From positions 829 to 6,937 of the forward strand of contig PLKY01000348.1 in assembly GCA_003140785.1 (NCBI GenBank): a stretch of DNA of 6,109 nt. The letters are read 5' to 3'. The notes under the pieces were generated by a model. That model saw only the letters and a program-made list of their open reading frames with translations. It ran no database searches and was not told the DNA's origin. Both the position numbers and the translations under genes were made by a program. Below are positions 1 through 5,728 of this stretch, one piece after another. The DNA comes from Acidobacteriaceae bacterium (lineage in GTDB: Bacteria; Acidobacteriota; Terriglobia; Terriglobales; Acidobacteriaceae). Within the stretch, counting starts at the first letter, position 1, and every line of letters starts with the position of its first letter.

Positions 1-623
1 GCACGCTCTTTCTCGACGAAATAGCCAACGTCCCGCTACGCCAGCAGGCGAAGTTGTTGCGCGTGCTGGAAACAGGCGAGCTCGAACGCGTCGGTTCATC
101 GCAAACTCGTCGCGTCGATGTGCGCGTGCTCTCCGCAACCAACGCGCAGTTAACTGAAGAGGCGGCAGCTGGCAATTTCCGTGAAGACCTGCTGTTCCGC
201 ATCAACACGGTCGAGATTCATCTACCCGCGCTTCGCGACCGGCGCGAAGACATTCCGCTGCTCGCCACGCATTTTCTCCAACGCAATCGCACACGATACC
301 GTAAACAGGTGACCGCCTTTTCTGCCGCAGCCATGCAGCAGATGATGCAGTATGCGTGGCCAGGAAATGTGCGTGAACTCGAGCACGCAGTCGAACGAGC
401 CGTGTTGCTGTGCCGTGGCGAGGAAATTGAACCCGCTAATCTGGCCGTAACTTCCGCGCGCCCCAGCTCTCCATCCTTCGATAACATGAGCATAGACGAG
501 GTCGAGTCTCTCCTCATTCGCAAGGTTCTGCGCCGTTGCGACGGCAATATTTCTCAGGCCTCCGAAGCCCTTGGGCTCAGCCGCGCCGCACTTTACCGCC
601 GCATCGAAAAATATGGCCTATGA
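1..623 (+). CDS. NtrC-family sigma-54-dependent response regulator, 3' part (5' end outside window)
   Basis: This is a transcription activator that hydrolyses ATP to remodel sigma-54 RNA polymerase. It reads in frame from position 3, so the receiver domain, Walker A and GAFTGA loop lie upstream of the window. Visible in order are the Walker B strand TLFLDEIAN (3-29), sensor I SATN (132-143), the arginine-finger segment FREDLLFRIN (177-206), and the sensor II helix WPGNVRELE (357-383). A short Ser/Pro linker follows (about 444-485), then a Fis-type helix-turn-helix (about 546-605, NISQASEALGLSRAALYRRI). All AAA+ signatures in view are intact, so it should be active. The last codons overlap the start of the histidine kinase gene, its likely phospho-donor. 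The presence of a receiver domain is inferred from that pairing and cannot be seen. The target genes are not in this window. Confidence 0.95.
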   Translation, partial: TLFLDEIANVPLRQQAKLLRVLETGELERVGSSQTRRVDVRVLSATNAQLTEEAAAGNFREDLLFRINTVEIHLPALRDRREDIPLLATHFLQRNRTRYRKQVTAFSAAAMQQMMQYAWPGNVRELEHAVERAVLLCRGEEIEPANLAVTSARPSSPSFDNMSIDEVESLLIRKVLRRCDGNISQASEALGLSRAALYRRIEKYGL

Positions 624-1965
624 GAGCGAACTGAGGACACGGCACATCCGCAGGCGCCGCCACTCGGCGGTCCGCCGGGCGTGGTTCTATTGCCTCCTGC
701 TTTCGCTTCCAACAGTGATCTTCGCTGGAATCCTTCTCTATCAACAAAAAGTCTCTGCCGCTCCCGGCATCTTGGTTGGAACCTGCCTTCTGATCTATCT
801 TCTCTTCATCGCCGCCACGATGATCGAAAGCCTCGTTCGCCCTCTACAAACTCTTTCCAACGTAGTGTCGTCGTTGCGCGAGGGCGACTATTCGTTTCGG
901 GCGCGCGGAGCCGGTACACAGGACGCGCTTGGCGAACTGGCCGCCGAGATCAATGCCCTCGCCGATCTTCTGCAGCGGCAGCGTGTGCGCTCCCTTGAAG
1001 CGACTGCGCTGCTGGCCCGCATTCTTGAAGTGATGCATTCTCCGATCTACGCTTTCGATCGCGAAAATGTGCTCCAGCTTGTGAATGAAGCCGGCGTCCA
1101 GCTGCTAGGCCTGCCGCATGCTCGCTGCTTCGGCCGCACGGCCCGTGAATTGGGCCTTGAGAGCCTGCTTGCCTCGCCCGATCAGAGCATTCATTCCTTC
1201 GGTTCCAAGCCCAACCGCTGGTTGCTGCGTAAGGCTGCCTTCCGGCAGGATGGCGCTCCGCATCTACTTCTGCTCCTAGCCGATGTCAGTCAGCCTCTGC
1301 GCGAGGAGGAACAGGCCGCTTGGAAGCGCCTCATTCGAGTCCTCGGTCACGAGCTTTCGAATTCGCTTGCGCCCATCAAATCCATTGCTGGCAGTCTGCT
1401 CGCCCGTGCGGATCAGATCCAGGGCGACACCGACACGGTCCGCGATTTCCGTCGCGGCCTCGGCGTCGTAGAGAGTCGAGCCGACTCACTCCATCGCTTC
1501 GTGCAGTCCTATCGCATCCTTGCTCAGTTGCCGCCGCCGCATCTTAAACCAGTTCCGGTGGCGGCACTGGTAGAACGCGTCGCGTTACTCGAACAACGTG
1601 TCCCGGTTCGACTCGAGCTCGGACCCGCCGCTACACTGCATGCGGACCCCGACCAGCTGGAGCAAATGTTCATCAACCTGCTCACGAATGCTGTCGATGC
1701 ATCGCTGGCCAATGGCGCAAACCCGGTGCGCATCGGTTGGCATGTTGCAGAGTCAGTTCTCGAAGTTTTTATTGAAGACAGCGGCCTTGGCATCGCCAAC
1801 AGCGAGAACTTGTTTGTGCCGTTCTATACGACCAAGCCGACCGGTAGCGGCGTGGGTCTGGCGCTGGCACAACAAATCGCGCGCGCCCATGGCGGTGAAA
1901 TTCGACTGGTCAATCGCGAGGACAACGAGGGAGCCCGCGCCACTGTCCGTCTGCCTTTGGCCTAA
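613..1965 (+). CDS. NtrY-like membrane sensor histidine kinase (TM-TM-HAMP-PAS-HisKA-HATPase)
   Basis: This 450-aa kinase senses a signal and phosphorylates the sigma-54 activator encoded just upstream. The N-terminus is strongly basic (RRRR at 13-16). Two TM segments (about 24-43 and 51-73) are separated by only about eight residues, so there is no periplasmic sensor domain. A HAMP linker follows (about 74-126), then a PAS-like region (about 130-228). The HisKA H-box is GHELSNSLAPIKS with His246 as the phospho-acceptor. The HATPase domain carries an N-box with Asn359 (NLLTNAVDA), a G1 box with Asp389 (EDSGLGI) and a G2 box GSGVGLALA (411-419). The Ser in place of Pro after the H-box Asn matches the NtrY-like subgroup. 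The ATG at 613 gives a basic N-terminus leading into TM1. It has no clear Shine-Dalgarno, but overlaps the upstream gene by 11 nt, which suggests translational coupling. An in-frame TTG at 571 is less likely. The signal is unknown; with this topology it is membrane-embedded or cytoplasmic. Confidence 0.95.
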   Translation: MAYESELRTRHIRRRRHSAVRRAWFYCLLLSLPTVIFAGILLYQQKVSAAPGILVGTCLLIYLLFIAATMIESLVRPLQTLSNVVSSLREGDYSFRARGAGTQDALGELAAEINALADLLQRQRVRSLEATALLARILEVMHSPIYAFDRENVLQLVNEAGVQLLGLPHARCFGRTARELGLESLLASPDQSIHSFGSKPNRWLLRKAAFRQDGAPHLLLLLADVSQPLREEEQAAWKRLIRVLGHELSNSLAPIKSIAGSLLARADQIQGDTDTVRDFRRGLGVVESRADSLHRFVQSYRILAQLPPPHLKPVPVAALVERVALLEQRVPVRLELGPAATLHADPDQLEQMFINLLTNAVDASLANGANPVRIGWHVAESVLEVFIEDSGLGIANSENLFVPFYTTKPTGSGVGLALAQQIARAHGGEIRLVNREDNEGARATVRLPLA

Positions 1966-2399
1966 AGTTGGATTCGCTTGAGTAGGTCCTCGACCTCCTG
2001 AAGCACCTCCGCGGAGGTAAAGTCTGGAACGTCGAGTTTTCTAATCTTGCGGAATATGTCGAGTTCTTCCTTGGGGCACAGTATTCCGGCAATCTGTTCT
2101 TGAGATACGCCGTGTTGTGATTGAAACGAAAGCTCGGCGCCATCCTCCAGCTTGTCCGGAATTACATCCAGATGAGATATGCCTCTAAAAATGACCCTAA
2201 CCCGTTTGGCTTCGGGATTGTCGTATTCGACTTCTCCCTTTCTGCCGAATCGCAGGGCTTTCTCATATGCCTCGGTTGGCGAATCGGCTCGGATCAGAGT
2301 CAGATTTCTCAGCAGGACGTTGCGCGAATCATCCTCGACTCGAATCTCCTCGACGATTTCGGCAACGTACCATTCCGCGTCCTTGGGTATGAAGGCCAT
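1962..2399 (-). CDS. DUF4288 domain-containing protein, function unknown
   Basis: This is a 145-aa soluble protein with no signal peptide or TM segment. Residues 9-90 have the look of the DUF4288 family. They include an opening WYVAEIVEEIRVE strand (10-22), then RNLTLIRADSPTEAYEKAL (31-49), a RVRVIFRGISHLDVI block (66-80) and the acidic LEDGAEL motif (84-90). The family has no established function known to me. Residues 91-145 form a charged, helix-like C-terminal extension (EELDIFRKIRKL, EVLQEVEDLLKRIQL) that looks separate from the core. The ATG at 2399-2397 is backed by an AAGGGAG Shine-Dalgarno six bases upstream. The gene is convergent with the histidine kinase, and the two coding regions share positions 1962-1965. 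It lies 147 nt downstream of the diguanylate cyclase gene on the same strand, so read-through transcription is possible. The family assignment is by recalled sequence pattern. Confidence 0.85.
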   Translation of the reverse strand: MAFIPKDAEWYVAEIVEEIRVEDDSRNVLLRNLTLIRADSPTEAYEKALRFGRKGEVEYDNPEAKRVRVIFRGISHLDVIPDKLEDGAELSFQSQHGVSQEQIAGILCPKEELDIFRKIRKLDVPDFTSAEVLQEVEDLLKRIQL

Positions 2400-2405
2400 G
2401 TTGAA

Positions 2406-2413
2406 CTCCCTTG
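2406..2413 (-). promoter_or_regulatory. Ribosome binding site of the DUF4288 gene
   Basis: On the minus strand CAAGGGAG precedes the ATG (2399-2397) with a six-base spacer, TTCAAC. It supports this start and shows the gene is set up for independent ribosome loading rather than coupling to the cyclase stop 147 nt away. Confidence 0.6.
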
Positions 2414-2546
2414 CTCAGAGCGTCACGACAGTCCGTTTGCAGGTCGACAGACTCCAGTGGCGGAACCCGGCTTTCTGTACGCTCTGCTCCCGATCACCAA
2501 AAAAGCCAGACCCTTCGCTAGCGCAGCCCGATCCGGACGCTCACCT

Positions 2547-5456
2547 TCAGCCGACACGCGGCATCATATCCCTGCGCGCATCGATTTCCGTCGCTACTAC
2601 GCGATTGCGCCCGCTGTTCTTGGCTTTGTAAAGAGCCTCATCCGCTTCGCGAATCAGTTCTTCGTGACCGGCCGGAAATCCCGATGCCACGCCAAAGCTT
2701 GCCGTCAAAGGAATCATCGTCTCGCCTTCCTTCACACAGCATTCCTGGACCGCAATCCTTAGTTCCTCGGCGCGCTGCCGCGCATGCACAAATCCGGAAC
2801 CGGGCAGGATCAGCAGAAATTCTTCGCCACCGTACCGACCTACCCAATCGTAGGTTCGGACCATGCGCTGGAACGTTGCGCTGGCCTCCTTCAGCACTTG
2901 GTCGCCGGCAGGATGGCCGAACGTATCGTTGATCCGCTTGAAGTAGTCCAGATCGGCCAGAATGATGCTCACAGGCAGACCTTCGCGCCGCGACCGGTCG
3001 ACCTCGATCCGTAAGCGCTCAACAATGATGCGGTGATTCCATAGTCCTGTCAGGTCGTCGTGCTCTGCGTAATGGCGCATCTGCTCCCGCGTGCGCATCA
3101 GTTCGCCCTTTTCTTTTTCCAGATCAATCGTGCGCAGTTTCACCGCGGCTTCAAGATGACGCTTCTGCTTCACCAGGGCGCCCACTCGTTGTCTCCACGT
3201 CATCACCAGCACGACTAACGCAAACAGTGCCAGCCCGACCTGCAACTCGCGCGATTGCCACCAGCGTGGTGTGATCCGGAACGAATAGGTCGCGACCGGC
3301 GAAATCAAGTGTCCAGTCTGGTCCACCTCTGCCACTTGGAACTGGTAATTTCCCGGCGCCAGGTGCTGGAAGTGGACGTCCATATCGCGCGTCTCTTCCC
3401 ACTCCGAACCCTGCCCGCCGACCAGCCGATAGCGGATCCCCGCATCCTGCGTTCCACGGAAGGACAAGAGCGCCATCGAAATCTCCAGCGGGCTGGAACT
3501 CCATTGCACCGCCGATCCGTTTCCCAGCAGCTTGGTGCCGTAGGTGACCTGCGAAAAAGCAGGCGCCTGCGGCATCCCTGTCGGTGCGTCCTGGGGTGTA
3601 ATCAAATGACTCAAACCACCCGACGTGCCAATCCAGATGCTGTGATCCGGATCCTCCGCAAGAGCGAAGCTGTCGGTGTCGTTCCAAAGCAAACCATCGT
3701 CCTGGGTATAGCTCCGCCACGCTCGACCGTCGAACACCGTGAGTCCGGCATCCTGCCCAACCCAGAGCCATCCCCGCCGGTCCACCATCAACGAAACAAC
3801 CTGCTGCGATAGGAGCGGCGGCCGCCCAATATGCTTCACTTCCCTTACACGGTACCCGTCAACCTTCAGTCGCATCAGCTCCTGCGACGAACCTGCAGCC
3901 CAGATGTACCCATCCTGGTCAATCGCAATCGTGTCAGGATTCGCGCCCGAGGAGCCCAGATCGATGCGGTGCCAACCTTTCCCGTCTAGCAGAAAAAGCC
4001 CTTGATCCGCAGCGGCCCAGATGCGCTTCTGCGCGTCGACACAGAGGCTTGAGAATCGCTGATGCGCATTGCCGAATGCAGCGTCTTCGATCAAGCTCGG
4101 CGCACTATGCGCCCAATTCGAATCCAGCTTGTACAGCCCGATGTTTGTAGCCGCCCAAACGTTCTGCTGACCGTCGATGAGCACGCTGTACACTTCGGGC
4201 AGCTTCCACTGCCTTCCCACCAGCGAATTCGGATCGATCCGGACCAGCGCACCTGCCGCGCTGCCCATCCAGATCGCTCCATCCGCAGCCTCACCCAATG
4301 CGCCTGCGCGGTCCGTAATAATTCCCGGCTGCCGCCACACTTTGGGATTCGGTTGTCCAGCCGCAATCCAGTCCAGGCCAGATTCGGTACCGATCCACAA
4401 TCTGCCTTTCCGGTCGCGCATCGCCGCCCAAACCAGATCGTCGCTCAGACCGTCGGCCGCGGTGTATCCCTCCCAACGGTCCTGGCCAACCCAGCGCTTC
4501 AGCCCGTGACCCACGACGCTGATCCAAACCGACCCCTCGCGATCGACAAACAGGTCCTGGATTTCGAATCGAGAAAGCCCATTGTGTTCCGTCACCATCC
4601 GCCAATGACCGTTTTCCCACATGCCAAGCGAGGGCCCTTGCGGGGTCAGAATCCTGCCTTGCGCATCTTCGGCCAGCGCGGGGTAAGCTTCCGATGCAAG
4701 AGAACCAGGAAGATCGTGCAGCTCGAAGTGAAGCTTGGCGGGGTCGATCTCTCCCACGTGAACCGCGCCCCGGACCCAGATGTGGCCCCCACGCGCCAGC
4801 AGTAAATTGGTCCACTCCTCTGCCGGGAGTCCTAGCGCGGATCCCATCCGGGTCGTCTTCCCATCGGCAAATCGGCACAGGTCTGAATCGCAGCCGTACC
4901 AGAGCGCCCCGTCCGGGCCGAACAAAGCACTCACGGGAGTCCCATCGAGATGCATCGGTTCTGCGGCCCATTGGTCGTTGTTTGACCTCCGCAGCAGAAC
5001 CGCTCCAGTCTTGGTCACGGCAATCACTTCATTTGTTTTGTTCGAAGCGAAGACCGTCCCGGCCCGTGGCAGGTACTGGATTCCAGGAGCCGAAGGCTGC
5101 ACCTGGGCAAACCGCCCGTCCCTCTGCTCAAAGAAGAAGCCTGTCGAAGTTGCGACCCAAAGCGTACCGTCCATGCCTACATAGAGGTCCTCGATCATGC
5201 GCTCGGGAAGGCCCTGGGCTACCCCAAAACTCTGGAACTGGCTGCCGTCGTACCGGTAGAGGCCGTTCTGCGTTCCCACCCAAAGAAATCCCGTTCGATC
5301 TTGGGCCAGGCTCGCAATGTTCAGGTTGCCGAGTCCCTGGGTGTATTCGCGAAAACTGTAACGTTGGGCCGAGCACGTCGAGGATAAGGCGCAAAATATT
5401 GCAAGGCCGCTGATTAGCAGCCTGAGTGTACCCCCAGGTTTGAGTAACCTACGCAA
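2547..5456 (-). CDS. Two-propeller (Reg_prop/Y_Y_Y) transmembrane diguanylate cyclase
   Basis: This 969-aa receptor should turn an extracytoplasmic signal into cyclic di-GMP made from two GTP. A signal peptide spans residues 1-30 (basic MRRLLKPGG, hydrophobic core, cleavage near TCSA/Q). Fourteen propeller repeats of the pattern D-x-x-G-x-[LI]W-[VI]-G-T-x-x-GL begin near residues 47, 88, 132 (degenerate), 175, 215, 258, 299, 342, 385, 422, 468, 507, 553 and 596, enough for two seven-bladed propellers. A Y_Y_Y domain follows (about 662-729), then the juxtamembrane TPRWWQS, one TM helix (about 738-754) and a coiled coil (about 760-797). The GGDEF domain (about 797-953) has DLTGLWNHR, metal-ligand Asp835, the GGEEF signature at 876-880 (2817-2831) and an I-site RTYD (867-870). 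It therefore looks active and product-inhibited. The TTG start at 5456-5454 was chosen because a good Shine-Dalgarno sits six bases upstream and the signal peptide becomes N-terminal. In-frame ATG (5534) and GTG (5555) lack both. The ligand is unknown; relatives with the same ectodomain but kinase outputs (hybrid two-component systems) often bind glycans. Confidence 0.95.
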   Translation of the reverse strand: MRRLLKPGGTLRLLISGLAIFCALSSTCSAQRYSFREYTQGLGNLNIASLAQDRTGFLWVGTQNGLYRYDGSQFQSFGVAQGLPERMIEDLYVGMDGTLWVATSTGFFFEQRDGRFAQVQPSAPGIQYLPRAGTVFASNKTNEVIAVTKTGAVLLRRSNNDQWAAEPMHLDGTPVSALFGPDGALWYGCDSDLCRFADGKTTRMGSALGLPAEEWTNLLLARGGHIWVRGAVHVGEIDPAKLHFELHDLPGSLASEAYPALAEDAQGRILTPQGPSLGMWENGHWRMVTEHNGLSRFEIQDLFVDREGSVWISVVGHGLKRWVGQDRWEGYTAADGLSDDLVWAAMRDRKGRLWIGTESGLDWIAAGQPNPKVWRQPGIITDRAGALGEAADGAIWMGSAAGALVRIDPNSLVGRQWKLPEVYSVLIDGQQNVWAATNIGLYKLDSNWAHSAPSLIEDAAFGNAHQRFSSLCVDAQKRIWAAADQGLFLLDGKGWHRIDLGSSGANPDTIAIDQDGYIWAAGSSQELMRLKVDGYRVREVKHIGRPPLLSQQVVSLMVDRRGWLWVGQDAGLTVFDGRAWRSYTQDDGLLWNDTDSFALAEDPDHSIWIGTSGGLSHLITPQDAPTGMPQAPAFSQVTYGTKLLGNGSAVQWSSSPLEISMALLSFRGTQDAGIRYRLVGGQGSEWEETRDMDVHFQHLAPGNYQFQVAEVDQTGHLISPVATYSFRITPRWWQSRELQVGLALFALVVLVMTWRQRVGALVKQKRHLEAAVKLRTIDLEKEKGELMRTREQMRHYAEHDDLTGLWNHRIIVERLRIEVDRSRREGLPVSIILADLDYFKRINDTFGHPAGDQVLKEASATFQRMVRTYDWVGRYGGEEFLLILPGSGFVHARQRAEELRIAVQECCVKEGETMIPLTASFGVASGFPAGHEELIREADEALYKAKNSGRNRVVATEIDARRDMMPRVG

Positions 5457-5460
5457 TAAC

Positions 5461-5469
5461 TTCCCCTCT
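5461..5469 (-). promoter_or_regulatory. Shine-Dalgarno that fixes a TTG start for the diguanylate cyclase
   Basis: The minus strand reads AGAGGGGAA here, with the G-run six bases before TTG at 5456-5454. The upstream in-frame ATG (5534-5532) is preceded by GCGCCGGCCTATCCGA, which has no Shine-Dalgarno. The TTG start also places the hydrophobic signal core at residues 13-26, a normal distance from the N-terminus. Confidence 0.65.
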
Positions 5470-5516
5470 GGCTGCCTGGCTCGCACGCCTGCCAATCCGC
5501 AGGTTGCTTGCTCTGG

Positions 5517-5561
5517 CCAATCGGCAACGCGCATTCGGATAGGCCGGCGCCGCACGATTGG
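5517..5561 (-). repeat. Inverted repeat in the cyclase leader, possible mRNA stem-loop
   Basis: CCAATCG (5517-5523) and CGATTGG (5555-5561) are perfect 7-bp complementary arms separated by 31 nt. The enclosed DNA is very GC-rich and includes the self-complementary GGCGCC near 5546-5551 as well as GCG/CGC pairs, so an RNA copy could fold into a compound stem. It would lie in the untranslated leader, about 50 nt before the Shine-Dalgarno. No known riboswitch consensus was recognised. Chance occurrence is possible. Confidence 0.35.
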
Positions 5562-5595
5562 TCATGCAAGACGCAATTACTAGTGGAACCAATAT

Positions 5596-5604
5596 AGAGG
5601 TTAC
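5596..5604. repeat. Copy 1 of a 9-nt direct repeat (AGAGGTTAC)
   Basis: AGAGGTTAC occurs here and again at 5676-5684, exactly 80 bp apart, on either side of the best promoter candidate of the cyclase gene. Such a pair could be a two-site operator, but nine bases in a short AT-richer stretch could also recur by chance. Confidence 0.3.
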
Positions 5605-5618
5605 TCTCTGTATCGGGA

Positions 5619-5647
5619 ATCACACAAAAGTCGAAAGTCATAGTCAA
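5619..5647 (-). promoter_or_regulatory. Candidate sigma-70 promoter of the diguanylate cyclase gene
   Basis: On the minus strand TTGACT (5647-5642, five of six matches to the -35 consensus) is followed after 17 bases by TGTGAT (5624-5619, four of six). The predicted start of transcription near 5612 gives a leader of about 155 nt. A second -10-like hexamer, TATATT, lies downstream at 5596-5591 with only a poor -35 (TTCCCG) 17 bases before it. This stretch is AT-richer than its surroundings, as expected for a promoter. Confidence 0.45.
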
Positions 5648-5659
5648 TTGGTGCATTCT

Positions 5660-5670
5660 ACTCTTAGAGT
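5660..5670. repeat. 11-bp palindrome upstream of the cyclase promoter, possible operator
   Basis: ACTCTTAGAGT is a perfect inverted repeat with 5-bp arms around one central base. Its centre lies about 50 bp upstream of the predicted transcription start, a place where activators often bind. No regulator is recognised from the sequence. Confidence 0.3.
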
Positions 5671-5675
5671 TAGAG

Positions 5676-5684
5676 AGAGGTTAC
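5676..5684. repeat. Copy 2 of a 9-nt direct repeat (AGAGGTTAC)
   Basis: This is the second exact copy of the nonamer found at 5596-5604. It lies next to the 5660-5670 palindrome and upstream of the candidate -35 box when read on the minus strand. Confidence 0.3.
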
Positions 5685-5699
5685 CAATGCGCGAACCAT

Positions 5700-5712
5700 A
5701 GCCGAAACGGCT
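5700..5712 (-). terminator. Short hairpin after the dihydrouridine synthase gene, weak terminator candidate
   Basis: AGCCG-TTT-CGGCT (minus strand) is a perfect 5-bp stem with a three-base loop, 16 nt past the dus stop codon. The flanking CC and GG could add two pairs across a two-base bulge. No run of T follows on either strand, so it is not a canonical intrinsic terminator. It may act with Rho, protect an mRNA end, or mean nothing. Confidence 0.25.
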
Positions 5713-5728
5713 GGGCTTGGAAGACATC

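Noticed and set aside
571..612. Longer kinase start at TTG 571
   Set aside because: It would add 14 residues overlapping the helix-turn-helix of the regulator, without a Shine-Dalgarno. The ATG at 613 gives a normal basic N-terminus ahead of TM1.
1866..1881. Sigma-54 promoter-like TGGCAC box
   Set aside because: It is inside the kinase HATPase coding region and the -12 element is wrong (no TTGC at the required spacing). A similar TGGCAC near 5838 lies inside dus with the same fault.
2400..2546. Possible terminator or promoter between the cyclase and DUF4288 genes, including a T6 run on the minus strand near 2499-2504
   Set aside because: The T-run is not preceded by a stable hairpin; CGCTAGCG nearby is self-complementary but leaves no loop. 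The -35/-10 candidates match only about half the consensus positions.
2121..2762. 213-codon plus-strand reading frame across the end of the cyclase and DUF4288 genes
   Set aside because: It runs antisense to two well-supported genes, has no recognisable domain, and its composition is typical of a shadow frame in GC-rich DNA.
4062..5413. Two long plus-strand reading frames (4062-4805 and 4694-5413) and a minus-strand frame 4291-4971
   Set aside because: All overlap the propeller part of the cyclase, whose repeats are continuous and in frame. The translations are rich in Arg, Pro and Ser with no domain.
5414..5656. 80-codon minus-strand reading frame beginning in the dus-cyclase gap
   Set aside because: It overlaps the first 43 nt of the cyclase in another frame, lacks a clear ribosome site, shows no recognisable family, and its first codons coincide with the candidate promoter. 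A small peptide cannot be fully excluded.
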